A stretch of DNA of 64,000 nucleotides from VBOC01 sp964512655 (GTDB taxonomy: Bacteria; Bacteroidota; Ignavibacteria; UBA10030; SZUA-254). Position numbers and translations under genes: made by a program. This document shows, piece after piece, positions 1 to 9,200 of the stretch (positions are counted from its first letter, which is position 1; every line of letters begins with the position of its first letter). The notes under the pieces were generated by a model. The model had not been told where the DNA came from. It made no database searches and worked only from the letters and a program-made list of their open reading frames with translations. The stretch is from NCBI GenBank assembly GCA_964512655.1, contig CAZEJT010000006.1, positions 112,355 to 176,354 of the forward strand. Reading direction: 5' to 3'.

Positions 1-675
1 GTCTGGGACTTTGTCTACCCTCCCGTTTGCCTCACCTGCGATGCCCTCCTCGATATCGAAGGGGTGAAGGTCTGCCCTCAATGCTGGAACTCTATTCCAT
101 GCCTGACAGAAGGGGAGGGAGTGTGGGCTGAACTTCGCCAGGATCTCTGCGGCGACGGCCTCGTCTCCGATATTTACTCACGGTATCTCTTTCAGAAGGA
201 AGGGGTGCTCCATCAGGTCGTCCACCACCTCAAGTACCGCGGAATGAGATCGCTCGGCCGGTTGCTCGGGAAGGAAGTGGGAAAGGAGCTTCTCGCCAGG
301 CCGGACTTTCTGGCGGCCGACGCGCTCATCCCGATTCCGCTTCACAACACCAAGCGGCGCGAACGGGGCTATAATCAGGCCGAGGAGGTATCACTCGGCA
401 TCTCCGCTGTGACGAAGATACCCGTGTGGCGTTCGGTCCTCGTCCGAAGCTGCTACACAGAATCACAGACCGGACTCGACCGGGATCACCGGATGGAAAA
501 CGTTCGCGGCGCGTTTGTGATTCATCCGGGCGCCAAAGGATCCGTGGAGGGCCGAACGATTATTCTCGTCGACGACGTGATCACCACGGGCTCGACGATC
601 CTCGCATGCGCGGCGGAGCTGAAGCTCAGCGGGGCGGACAAAGTGCTCGCCGTCTCGGCGGCGATCGCTTCATAA
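1..675 (+). CDS. comF: ComF family phosphoribosyltransferase-like protein (5' partial)
   Basis: The reading frame is open from base 1, so the start lies before the window. Upstream of the first Met (64) the frame encodes a CxxC pair (VCLTCDALL), followed by VCPQC at 67-81, which together form the N-terminal zinc-ribbon typical of ComF. The C-terminal half is a type I phosphoribosyltransferase fold with the PRPP-binding signature IILVDDVITTGST (around 560-597) and the family motif RGYNQAE. ComF proteins take part in DNA uptake during natural transformation; the transferase chemistry is not established for most members. The stop TAA falls just before the promoter of gap, so it is the last gene of its unit. 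Family assignment is firm, competence function is inferred. Confidence 0.9.
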   Translation, partial: VWDFVYPPVCLTCDALLDIEGVKVCPQCWNSIPCLTEGEGVWAELRQDLCGDGLVSDIYSRYLFQKEGVLHQVVHHLKYRGMRSLGRLLGKEVGKELLARPDFLAADALIPIPLHNTKRRERGYNQAEEVSLGISAVTKIPVWRSVLVRSCYTESQTGLDRDHRMENVRGAFVIHPGAKGSVEGRTIILVDDVITTGSTILACAAELKLSGADKVLAVSAAIAS

Positions 676-676
676 G

Positions 677-705
677 TTGATATTCGCCCGCGTTTTGGGT
701 ATATT
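677..705 (+). promoter_or_regulatory. sigma70-like promoter for gap-pgk
   Basis: TTGATA at 677-682, a 17-bp spacer, and TATATT at 700-705. It begins one base after the comF stop codon and would give a leader of about 60 nt before gap. The same TATATT box recurs upstream of several other genes in this window. Confidence 0.6.
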
Positions 706-773
706 TTTCCCGGTCGCGCCCCATCTTTCCTCAATTCACATCGAAAATTCAATCGCCAATCGGAGAATAGACA

Positions 774-1778
774 ATGCCAATTAGAGTTGGAATCAACGGC
801 TTCGGACGAATCGGCAGAAACGTCTTCCGCGCCGGAGCCGGTTCGCCCGATATCGAATTCATCGCGGTCAACGATATCACGGATGCGAAGACGCTGGGTT
901 ACCTGCTGAAGCACGATTCAGTCGTGGGCAATTTTTCGGGCAGTGTGGAAGTGAAGGACGGCTCGCTCGTGGTGAATGGAAAGCCGCTGAAAGTGATTTC
1001 AGAGAAGGATCATACAAAATTGCCGTGGAAGGACCTCGGGGTCGACCTTGTCATCGAATCGACCGGCCTCAAGCACTTCACGGACGGCGACGCGGCACGG
1101 CAGCACCTCACGAACGGAGCCCGGAAAGTAGTGATCACCGCGCCCGCGAAGTCGCCAGACGTCACCATCGCCCTCGGCGTCAACGACTCCGCCTACGATC
1201 CCGCGAAGCATCATGTGATCTCAAACGCTTCCTGTACCACGAACTGCCTCGCTCCGGTCGCAAAAGTCCTCATGCAGAGTTTCGGCGTCAAAAAGGGATT
1301 GATGACCACGATCCATTCGTACACAAACGACCAGCGCCTCCTCGATCTCCCCCATTCCGACCTGCGCCGCGCCCGCGCAGCCGCGCTGAACATGATACCC
1401 ACGTCAACCGGCGCCGCCAAGGCGCTCGGGCTCGTGCTGCCGGAGCTGAAGGGGAAGCTCGACGGCCTTTCCATCCGTGTCCCGACGCCCAACGTCTCAC
1501 TCGTCGACCTCGTCATTGAGGCGGAAAAACCCGCCACGAAAGAATCGGTCAACGCGGCGTTCAAGGCGGCCGCCTCAGGCCCGATGAAAAACATCCTCGA
1601 GTACACCGAGGACCCGCAGGTATCATCCGACTTCAAAGGCAATTCCCATTCCGCGATTTTTGACGCGCCTCTCACGTATGTCATCGACAACATGATCAAG
1701 GTGCTCGCGTGGTACGACAACGAGTGGGGGTATTCCTGCCGCGTCATCGACCTGGTGAAGAAGGTCGGGGGAAAATAA
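774..1778 (+). CDS. gap: glyceraldehyde-3-phosphate dehydrogenase (type I)
   Basis: Catalyses the NAD(P)-dependent conversion of glyceraldehyde 3-phosphate to 1,3-bisphosphoglycerate in glycolysis/gluconeogenesis. The 334-residue length is normal. Visible motifs are the N-terminal Rossmann signature INGFGRIGR (residues 7-15), the active-site ASCTTNC with nucleophilic Cys154, and the downstream TTIHSYTNDQ that holds the general-base histidine. The C-terminus contains WYDNEWGYSCR, also diagnostic. The ATG at 774 is preceded by GGAG at 8-bp spacing. It is followed by pgk after a short gap, so the two form a classic gap-pgk operon driven by the promoter at 677-705. Confidence 0.97.
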   Translation: MPIRVGINGFGRIGRNVFRAGAGSPDIEFIAVNDITDAKTLGYLLKHDSVVGNFSGSVEVKDGSLVVNGKPLKVISEKDHTKLPWKDLGVDLVIESTGLKHFTDGDAARQHLTNGARKVVITAPAKSPDVTIALGVNDSAYDPAKHHVISNASCTTNCLAPVAKVLMQSFGVKKGLMTTIHSYTNDQRLLDLPHSDLRRARAAALNMIPTSTGAAKALGLVLPELKGKLDGLSIRVPTPNVSLVDLVIEAEKPATKESVNAAFKAAASGPMKNILEYTEDPQVSSDFKGNSHSAIFDAPLTYVIDNMIKVLAWYDNEWGYSCRVIDLVKKVGGK

Positions 1779-1802
1779 TTCGTGGCGGGCGGGGGCTCTG
1801 TC

Positions 1803-2996
1803 ATGAATAAACTCACGATCGACGATGTCCGGCTGAGAGGCAAACGGGCCGTCGTGCGTGTCGATTTCAACGTTCCGCTGAAAGAAGGGCGGATCACCGA
1901 CGACAAGCGGATCGTCGAGTCGCTTCCGACTGTCAGAAAGATCTCCGGCGAAGGGGGACGAGCCATCCTCATGAGCCACCTCGGAAGGCCCGACGGAAAA
2001 GTCAAACCTGAGTTAAGCCTCGCCCCGGTCGCGAAACACCTTTCGGATCTGATGCAGAAGCAGGTAGGCATTGCGCCCGATTGCACAGGCCCCCGCGTGA
2101 AGGAGATGGTTCGCGCGATGGCCGACGGAGATGTGCTCCTGCTCGAAAACCTCCGCTTCCACGCCGAGGAGGAAAAGAACGACTCGTCGTTCGCCCGGCA
2201 ATTGGCGGAGCTGGGCGAGATCTATGTCGACGACGCCTTCGGGACTGCACACCGCGCTCACGCCTCGACGGAAGGGATTACGAAGTTCCTCACCCCCGCC
2301 GTTGCCGGGTACCTGATGCTCAAGGAGTTGAAGTACCTCAGCCGCGCGGTTAGCAATCCGGTCCGGCCGTATGTCGCAATCCTCGGCGGCGCCAAAATCT
2401 CGGGGAAGATCGACGTCATCCGCAACCTCATGAACGTGGTGGACACGATCCTCATCGGAGGCGGGATGATGTTCACGTTCCTGAAGGCCGAGGGACTTGA
2501 GACGGGAAACTCCCTTGTCGAAGCCGACAAGGTAGACCTCGCGGGAGAGCTGCTCGGTGAAGCGCGGGCACGGGGAGTCGGGCTGATCCTTCCCGTGGAT
2601 TGCGTCGTCGCACAGCGCCTCGCGAACGAGGCGGAGCACGAGACCGTGCCTGTGAGGCACATCTCACCTGGCTGGATCGGTGTTGATATTGGTCCGGAAA
2701 CTATTACATTATTCGAACATGCGATGCGCGGCGCAAAGACAGTTGTGTGGAACGGACCGATGGGCGTTTTTGAGATGCCGAACTTCGCGCAGGGAACGCA
2801 ACAGCTCGCTTCGATCCTCGCGCGCGCGACAGCAAACGGAGCAACCACCATCGTCGGCGGCGGAGACAGCGCGGCGGCGATCGCGATGATGGGCCTCGAG
2901 AAATCCGTAAGCCACGTGTCCACCGGAGGGGGAGCCACCCTGGAATTCCTTGAGGGAAAAGTGCTGCCCGGGGTTGCGGCGCTCACCCCGGCATGA
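1803..2996 (+). CDS. pgk: phosphoglycerate kinase
   Basis: Transfers phosphate from 1,3-bisphosphoglycerate to ADP, the step after GAPDH. Motifs seen are RVDFNVPL near the N-terminus, SHLGRPDGK, LGGAKISGKIDVI, the hinge NGPMGVFE, and the nucleotide-binding GGGDSAAA near the C-terminus. I place the start at the ATG at 1803 (397 residues), which gives the usual MNKLTIDDV N-terminus. An in-frame GTG at 1782 would add seven residues (MAGGGSV) with no counterpart in the family, and its G-run serves better as a ribosome site for 1803. The gene lies 24 bp after gap. Confidence 0.97.
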   Translation: MNKLTIDDVRLRGKRAVVRVDFNVPLKEGRITDDKRIVESLPTVRKISGEGGRAILMSHLGRPDGKVKPELSLAPVAKHLSDLMQKQVGIAPDCTGPRVKEMVRAMADGDVLLLENLRFHAEEEKNDSSFARQLAELGEIYVDDAFGTAHRAHASTEGITKFLTPAVAGYLMLKELKYLSRAVSNPVRPYVAILGGAKISGKIDVIRNLMNVVDTILIGGGMMFTFLKAEGLETGNSLVEADKVDLAGELLGEARARGVGLILPVDCVVAQRLANEAEHETVPVRHISPGWIGVDIGPETITLFEHAMRGAKTVVWNGPMGVFEMPNFAQGTQQLASILARATANGATTIVGGGDSAAAIAMMGLEKSVSHVSTGGGATLEFLEGKVLPGVAALTPA

Positions 2997-3062
2997 CCAC
3001 CGCCTGAAACGTATTTCCTGCGAAAAACGTTAAAGAATGAAGACAGAACAGTAGACGAGACG

Positions 3063-3965
3063 ATGTCGTATTATAGATATACAAATTCAGGGTATTACAG
3101 GCCGTCGTTCTTCGGCGGCTTTAAGTATTTCCCCCCCGTGGTAAAGACCCTGCTCATCAGCAACGTCGCCGTCTATTTCATCACCAATTTCCTCGGGATG
3201 TTCAAATTCCAGGGGGAGCCGATCGCGGCGCTCATCAACACCTATCTTCCGCTCTATCCTATCGGAGACGGGTTTCAGATCTGGCAGCTTGCAACGTACA
3301 TGTTCATGCACGGCGGAATGCTGCACCTTCTGTTCAACATGTTTGCGCTCTGGATGTTCGGGATGGACCTGGAGAACGACTGGGGATCGCGGAAGTTCCT
3401 CTCATATTATCTTCTCTGCGGGCTTGGGGCGGGACTCTCGAACCTTTTCATCGGCCCGTTGTTCGGCTCGGGCGGGCCCACGGTAGGGGCTTCCGGGGCG
3501 ATCTACGGAGTCCTCATCGCATTCGGAATGATGTATCCTGATCGTCCCATCTTCCTCTATTTTCTCCTCCCCATCAGGGCGCGCTACTTCGTGCTGATCT
3601 ACATATTTCTCGAGGTCTACGCGGGGGTGACCGGCTCGCAAGACGGCGTCGCGCACTTCGCGCACCTCGGCGGCGCGGCGGTGGGCTTCATCTATCTCAT
3701 GATCGACCAGCGCCGTCTCCCGTTCCAGGGGGCGATCTCAAGAGCCGCGAAACGCATCGTTCCGTCTGAAAAGGTCGGGGAGTATTCGTCATACGATCCG
3801 AGGCGCGCGGTCGACGCGAAGTATTCCGACATTCCGGATTCGGAGGATTCGGTGACACAGCAGCAGATCGACGAGATCCTCGATAAGATCAACCAGCAGG
3901 GGTATCAGAGCCTCACCGAGAACGAGAAGAAGATCCTCTTCAACGCAAGCAAGAAACTGAACTGA
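3063..3965 (+). CDS. rhomboid family intramembrane serine protease
   Basis: A 300-residue integral membrane protease that cleaves substrates inside the lipid bilayer. The catalytic dyad is visible: Ser144 in GASGAIYGV (GxSG) and His201 in AHLGG. The second membrane segment has the conserved HGGMLHLLFNMFALWMFG pattern. About six hydrophobic segments occupy residues 27-217. The roughly 80-residue soluble tail ends in a short domain with YQSLTENEKKILFNASKK, a tail known from rhomboids of the Bacteroidota side of the tree. It sits 66 bp after pgk and 16 bp before ispG. Its substrate cannot be read from the sequence. Confidence 0.93.
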   Translation: MSYYRYTNSGYYRPSFFGGFKYFPPVVKTLLISNVAVYFITNFLGMFKFQGEPIAALINTYLPLYPIGDGFQIWQLATYMFMHGGMLHLLFNMFALWMFGMDLENDWGSRKFLSYYLLCGLGAGLSNLFIGPLFGSGGPTVGASGAIYGVLIAFGMMYPDRPIFLYFLLPIRARYFVLIYIFLEVYAGVTGSQDGVAHFAHLGGAAVGFIYLMIDQRRLPFQGAISRAAKRIVPSEKVGEYSSYDPRRAVDAKYSDIPDSEDSVTQQQIDEILDKINQQGYQSLTENEKKILFNASKKLN

Positions 3966-3981
3966 CAGTTTTCCCCTCCGC

Positions 3982-5118
3982 ATGGATCTAACCCTCCCCG
4001 TTCTCAATAACTCAGTCCAGACCGTCCCGGAAGACGGGAAGCACCCCACGTACAAAGTCGGCGTCAGGCGCAAGACCCGCCAGGTGAATATCGGCGGCAT
4101 CCGCGTCGGCGGGGACGCGCCCATCTCGGTGCAGACGATGACGAAGACGAAGACCTCCGACATCGAAGGGACCGTGGGTCAGATCGTGCAGGCGGCGGAG
4201 GCGGGATGCGACATCGTTCGCGTCACCGTGAACGACAAGGAGGCGGCCGACGCGATCGGCGAGATCGTCAAACGCTCCCCGATACCGGTCGTTGCCGATA
4301 TACACTTTAACCACATTTTCGCCCTCAAATCGATCGAGGCGAATGTGGCGAAAGTCCGGCTCAACCCCGGCAACATCGGTTCGCGCGACCGCATCCGGCA
4401 GGTGCTCACGCAGGCCAAAAACAAAGGGATACCGATCCGCATAGGAGTGAACTCCGGTTCGCTCGAGGAGGATATTCTCGAGAAACACGGATACCCCACC
4501 GCCGAGGCGCTTTACGAGAGCGCGATGCGCCATGTTGAGATCTGCGAGGAGAACGGCTTCAGGGACGTGATCATCTCGGTGAAATCCACCGACGTCCGGC
4601 TCATGATCGAGGCGTACCGGCTCGTCGCTCAGCGCACAGACATTCCGCTTCATCTCGGCGTCACCGAGGCGGGCCCCACGAAAATCGGCACGATCAAATC
4701 GGCCGTCGGCATCGGAACGCTCCTTGCGGAAGGGATCGGCGACACGATCCGCGTCTCCCTGACCGATGACCCCGTGAAGGAAGTCGAGGTGGGCAAAGAG
4801 ATCCTGAGATCGCTGAGCCTTGCTTCGCGCAACATCGAGCTTATTGCCTGTCCCACATGCGGCCGCCTCGAAGTCGACCTCTTCGGCATTATGGCGCAAC
4901 TTGAGGAGAGGCTCGCGGGGATCAAGAAGCCCGTGAAGATCGCGGTCCTTGGCTGCGTGGTAAACGGGCCGGGAGAGGCGAGTGAGGCGGACATCGGGAT
5001 TGCGGCGGGAAAGGGCGTCGCAATCCTCTACCGCAAGGGGGAAGTCGTGCGGCGAGTGAAGGAATCGGAGATCGTTCAGACGATCGTGGAGGAGGTAGAA
5101 AAGTTTCAGCCGCAGTGA
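3982..5118 (+). CDS. ispG: 4-hydroxy-3-methylbut-2-en-1-yl diphosphate synthase (flavodoxin/ferredoxin), short form
   Basis: Catalyses the penultimate MEP-pathway step, converting MEcPP to HMBPP with a [4Fe-4S] cluster. The cluster cysteines appear in CPTCGRLEVD and LGCVVNGPGEASEADIG near the C-terminus. The TIM-barrel half begins with VGGDAPISVQTMT and contains VADIHFN and VRLNPGNIG. At 378 residues it is the two-domain bacterial type. Many Bacteroidota and Chlorobi have a much longer IspG with an inserted domain, so the short form is noteworthy for a genome with T9SS genes. ispD, from the same pathway, lies at 43.5 kb. Confidence 0.96.
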   Translation: MDLTLPVLNNSVQTVPEDGKHPTYKVGVRRKTRQVNIGGIRVGGDAPISVQTMTKTKTSDIEGTVGQIVQAAEAGCDIVRVTVNDKEAADAIGEIVKRSPIPVVADIHFNHIFALKSIEANVAKVRLNPGNIGSRDRIRQVLTQAKNKGIPIRIGVNSGSLEEDILEKHGYPTAEALYESAMRHVEICEENGFRDVIISVKSTDVRLMIEAYRLVAQRTDIPLHLGVTEAGPTKIGTIKSAVGIGTLLAEGIGDTIRVSLTDDPVKEVEVGKEILRSLSLASRNIELIACPTCGRLEVDLFGIMAQLEERLAGIKKPVKIAVLGCVVNGPGEASEADIGIAAGKGVAILYRKGEVVRRVKESEIVQTIVEEVEKFQPQ

Positions 5119-5133
5119 CGCGACTTCGGGGGG

Positions 5134-5148
5134 CTCGCCGCAGGCGAG
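5134..5148. repeat. small GC-rich hairpin after ispG
   Basis: CTCGCC and GGCGAG separated by GCA form a perfect 6-bp stem just after the ispG stop. There is no T-run, so it is not a clear intrinsic terminator; it may be a degenerate member of the palindrome family. Confidence 0.4.
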
Positions 5149-5166
5149 AGTAGGGGGGAGCACACG

Positions 5167-5189
5167 GTAGGCGCCGGCTTTAGCCGGCG
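5167..5189 (+). repeat. REP-like palindrome, GTAG-headed
   Basis: GTAG at 5167-5170, then CGCCGGC, loop TTTA, GCCGGCG. Same layout as the other palindromes in the window: a tetranucleotide GTAG, one or two bases, a 7-bp stem, a 4-nt loop. Confidence 0.8.
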
Positions 5190-5232
5190 TTCGTCGTAAT
5201 GAGCGATTGAATAAACGAGAAAGGAAACTCCG

Positions 5233-5817
5233 ATGGCAGCCTACAGTATCACCGCAATCCTTATCCTCTGCATCTGCACGACAGCGCTTGCCGCCGGTGG
5301 AGCGGCTTCGCACCATCCCGCTGACCGCTCCGGCAAGCCCGGCGTTCTGGATTTCACGATGAAGACCATCGACGGCACCCCGAAAAAGCTCTCCGCCTAC
5401 AAGGGGAAAGTAGTGATGATTGTGAACACCGCCTCGGAGTGCGGCTATACGCCTCAATACGAGACGCTGCAGAAACTGTATGATGCGTACAAGGACAAGG
5501 GATTCTGCATCCTTGCCTTTCCTGCGAACAACTTCGGCAAGCAGGAACCGGGCTCAAACTCCGAGATCAAGACCTTCTGCACGACCAAGTATCACACGAC
5601 CTTCGACCTGTTCGAAAAGATCAGCGTCAAAGGGAACGATCAGCATCCCCTCTATCAGTACCTCACCAAAGACTCGCCGTACCCCGGCGACGTGAAATGG
5701 AATTTCCAGAAGTATCTCGTCGACCGTAACGGCAAGGTAGCCGCCCGTTTCATGTCGGCAGTCGATCCGATGTCGCCTGAGGTGCGCACGGAGGTGGAAA
5801 AGCTTCTCGCGCCCTGA
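5233..5817 (+). CDS. glutathione peroxidase family protein (Cys type), secreted
   Basis: Thiol peroxidase that reduces hydroperoxides, probably with thioredoxin-like partners rather than glutathione, as is common for bacterial Cys-type members. The peroxidatic residue is Cys70 in NTASECGYTPQYETL, with no in-frame TGA, so it is not a selenoprotein. The partner Gln lies in FPANNFGKQEPGSN and the Trp-Asn in VKWNFQKYLVDRNG. The first 20 or so residues (AILILCICTTALAAGG) form a signal peptide, which suggests a periplasmic location. The start ATG at 5233 is preceded by AAAGGAAA. The gene stands alone between palindromic repeats. Confidence 0.93.
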   Translation: MAAYSITAILILCICTTALAAGGAASHHPADRSGKPGVLDFTMKTIDGTPKKLSAYKGKVVMIVNTASECGYTPQYETLQKLYDAYKDKGFCILAFPANNFGKQEPGSNSEIKTFCTTKYHTTFDLFEKISVKGNDQHPLYQYLTKDSPYPGDVKWNFQKYLVDRNGKVAARFMSAVDPMSPEVRTEVEKLLAP

Positions 5818-5842
5818 CCAGCCCAAAGCTCTCGGCATACCC

Positions 5843-5867
5843 GTAGCCGCGCCGGCTGAGGCCGGCG
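5843..5867 (+). repeat. REP-like palindrome, GTAG-headed
   Basis: GTAG at 5843-5846 followed by CGCCGGC, loop TGAG, GCCGGCG. A degraded CTAC (TTAC) also follows the stem, so it resembles both orientations. Confidence 0.75.
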
Positions 5868-6085
5868 ATTACCGGTTGTCTCGCCACAACCCGAAACCCG
5901 TTGAATCTCTCCTGAACTTTTTCAGAGAGCCGAAGTATTGTTTATAGGAGGCGGAGTAATGCGGGATGAGGGACGTAGGGACGGGATGGCGCAGCCGGGT
6001 CGACGCAGAGCATAGGCTGCCGAGATCGGGCGAGGTCCCTTCATCGGCCCCGTCCCCTCCCGCTGATTTTACGGCCTTTTTGCTA

Positions 6086-6114
6086 TTGACAATCAGCCGA
6101 ATGCTCGGTATATT
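6086..6114 (+). promoter_or_regulatory. near-consensus sigma70 promoter for the 1591-residue T9SS protein
   Basis: TTGACA at 6086-6091, 17-bp spacer, TATATT at 6109-6114. The predicted leader is about 105 nt. No alternative promoter is apparent in the preceding 250 bases. Confidence 0.7.
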
Positions 6115-6225
6115 CCAGCCGTTCGGGGGGAAACACCTTTCGGTTCGTCACATCTCCTGAAACACGCCAGCACGCGCAACAATCAGGGTGGGTTTTAGGA
6201 TACCACTTCTCACGGGAGACATTCT

Positions 6226-9200
6226 ATGGGTGCGCGCATCTCAGCCATTCTCCGTTGGGCTTTCCCCGTCTTCGTTACGCTGTTTCCGACGATCCTGTCG
6301 GCACAAGCCCCCGATTCGGCTCGATGGAGGTTCTACATCAAACTCACCGACAGCGTCACGGGCATCTCCTCGACGGCTGCCCTTGGCTTTCACCCGAGAG
6401 CGACGCTTGGCATCGACGACACCCTCAGAGGGTTTACGGATCACTGGACCGCCGCCGACTCCGCAGTTGTTCTCGAGTTTCCTTCTCCACCCCTGTTCTT
6501 TTTTGAGGAAATCCGCATCAACAACGGCCGGCAACCGCTCCCCAATCATGGACTCATATTTAATAACATCCATCCGTGGACCGGTCCGTCGATGGTCGAT
6601 ACCTTCGTCGTGTTCATGAACGGTGCGCAAAACCACGATGGGGACAGTCTGTATGTGTACACCCACCCGCAGGTCCTTACCTGGCCATCCGTGCTGAACT
6701 CGTACGCCGACAGCATCATCTTGAGAGATGTGGCCACCGGCTCCACGCCGGGACCGTATGTCCGCGTCGACATGCTGAATCAGACCCAGTTCACTTATCG
6801 GGGGAATAATTATTTAGACACGATTTCCAGCACCTTTACCGTCGACGGTTTCAACAAAGGATTCTTGATCTACGTTTACCATCCGAAGAAGGACGTCGGG
6901 CCCCAGCCTGTCCCGATCATTTCACCCCCGAACGGGGCGACAAACCGGCTGCTGAGCGAGACATTGCAATGGACTCCAATCTCGGCGCCATATTATTACA
7001 AAGTTCAGGTCAGCCACTCGCGCAGCTTTGCAGATACCATGGTTGCCGACTCGGGGCTTTTCACCTCGAAGAGCATCAGCGGACTCGCACAGGGCACGTG
7101 GTACTATTGGCGCGTGATCGCCGCCAGCGCGTATGGGGTCAACTACTGGCCCGTCCCTCCCGACAGTTTCCGGACGACAGCCGAATGGCTTGACGATCCG
7201 ACTGTGAACAACGCAATCTGTACCTCGATCCACGCTCAGACGGGGCCAACCGCGGTGAGCGACGGGGCGGGCGGTGCGATCGTGTGCTGGACCGATCTGA
7301 GAAACGGCTCGAATACCGACATCTACGCGCGACGTGTCGACGCATCGGGAGTTGTGCAATGGACGACGAATGGAGTCGCTCTGTCGGCCGACTCGAACAA
7401 TCAGGAGGCGCCGGTCATGGTGAGCGACGGAGCGGGCGGCGCGATCATCGCCTGGCAGGATTTCAGAAGCGGCTCAAATTACGATATCTATGCTCAACGC
7501 GTCAATAGTTCCGGTGCGGTTCAGTGGATGGGGGGTGGGGTTCCGATCTCCTCGGCAGCGGGCGATCAATCACACCCGGCAATCGCCGGTGATGGCGCAG
7601 GCGGCGCGATCATTACATGGCAGGACCACCGGGGATCGGACCTCGACGTTTACGCGCAGCGGGTGAACGCCGCCGGCTCGGTCCAATGGCTGTCCAACGG
7701 GGTCCCAGTGTCGGTGGCAACGAACGACCAGGCGCTACCCGCCATCGTGAGCGACGGCGCCGGAGGCGCCGTGATCGCATGGCAGGATTTACGGGGAGGA
7801 TCCGATTTCGATATGTATTCCCAGCGGATCAACGCTTCGGGATCTCCGCAGTGGCTTCTCAACGGTGTCTCCGTCTCCGCGGCGGCTTCGGGCCAGATCA
7901 AGGCCTCCATCACCGGCGACCGCAGCGGCGGCGCGATCATTGCCTGGCAGGATCAGCGGAGCGGAGGGAACCATGTCTATGCGCGGCGGATCGACGGATC
8001 GGGAACGCCGAGGTGGACATCGGACGGCGTGCCGATCTCAACCGCGTCAGTCTCACAGTATGCCCCATCGCTTGTCGGAGACGGCACAGGAGGCGCGATC
8101 ATCGCATTTGCGGACTATCACTGCAGCGGATGCGGGAGCAACATCTCAGCCCAGCGGATCGATTCTGGCGGGACTCCGCAGTGGACTGCGGGCGGCATAG
8201 CGGTCACAGCCTCCAGCGATTCCGCCGATCACCTTGCGATGGCATCCGACTCTGCAGGCGGCGCAATAATTGCGTGGTCCGGATTCAGGCCGTCGTCCCC
8301 GGGCTCGGGCGTGGACATTTATGCCCAGAGAGTGAACAGAGGAGGCACGCTTGAATGGATGGCGGGCGGTATGGGTATCTGCAAAGCGGGCCAGAACCAG
8401 GCGACCCCGACACTCGTCACCGACGCGAGTGAGGGCGGAATTCTCGCCTGGAGCGATCCGCGCACAGACGCGAGCGGAGATATTTACGGACAGCGGATAC
8501 TGGCCGACGGATCACTTCCCCGGCCGGGCATCATTGCGGGTGTCATGTTTAACGATTCGAACAGCAACGGGGTGAGAGATCCGAACGAGCCGGGATTGGC
8601 CGGATGGACCGTCACGCTGCATTCGGCCCTTGGCACCCCCGCGATTACCGACGCGTACGGGAATTTCAAGTTCACGAACCCTGCGCCCGGGGTGCATTTC
8701 ATCGACGAAGTCCTGCAGGACGAGTGGATCCAGACCTATCCCCGCGGGCAGGGTGCTCACACAATTTCTTTTTCCTACGGAGATATCGTCACCGGGAAGA
8801 AGTTCGGAAATGTTCATGCGGTGACATTCACCGGATCGTCCGGGGGCAATTGGTCTGATCCCTCAAACTGGGGCACCTCCCAGACGCCCGGAGCGAACGA
8901 TCCGGTCGTTATTCCGCCCAACACCCAGGTGGTCGTTGATAACCTCACGAAAGATACGATCCTCATCCTCAGAATACAGAGCGGGGCGACGTTGACGTTT
9001 TCCGACGGCGTGGGTCCTCTGACTGTGGCGGGGAACTTTAGCAACGACCCCGGCGGCACTCTTTCATTCCCCGGCGGAAGCGCCATTCCCGGCCGCACTG
9101 GACGGAATTCGCCAACCCCGCCCTATGGGACAAAAGCAACCTCCGGTCTTGTCTGCAATTCAGACTTTGTGAACAAGGGCTCTCTCCACGCAGGGACATC

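Larger units (their letters stand above)
5818..6225. other. 408-bp intergenic region with a repeat and a promoter
   Basis: It holds a REP-like palindrome at 5843-5867 and a near-consensus promoter at 6086-6114 for the large T9SS protein. Between them I see no convincing gene; a 64-codon open frame at 5966-6160 runs through the promoter and lacks a ribosome site. Confidence 0.6.

Noticed and set aside
4012..5457. A 481-codon open frame on the - strand over ispG
   Set aside because: It mirrors the codon periodicity of ispG and runs past it into repeats; its sequence is Arg/Asp-rich antisense with no motif.
5400..5480. Selenocysteine in the glutathione peroxidase
   Set aside because: The active-site codon is TGC (Cys70), not TGA.
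5966..6160. A 64-codon + strand gene before the large T9SS protein
   Set aside because: It covers the near-consensus promoter at 6086-6114 and has no ribosome site or similarity.
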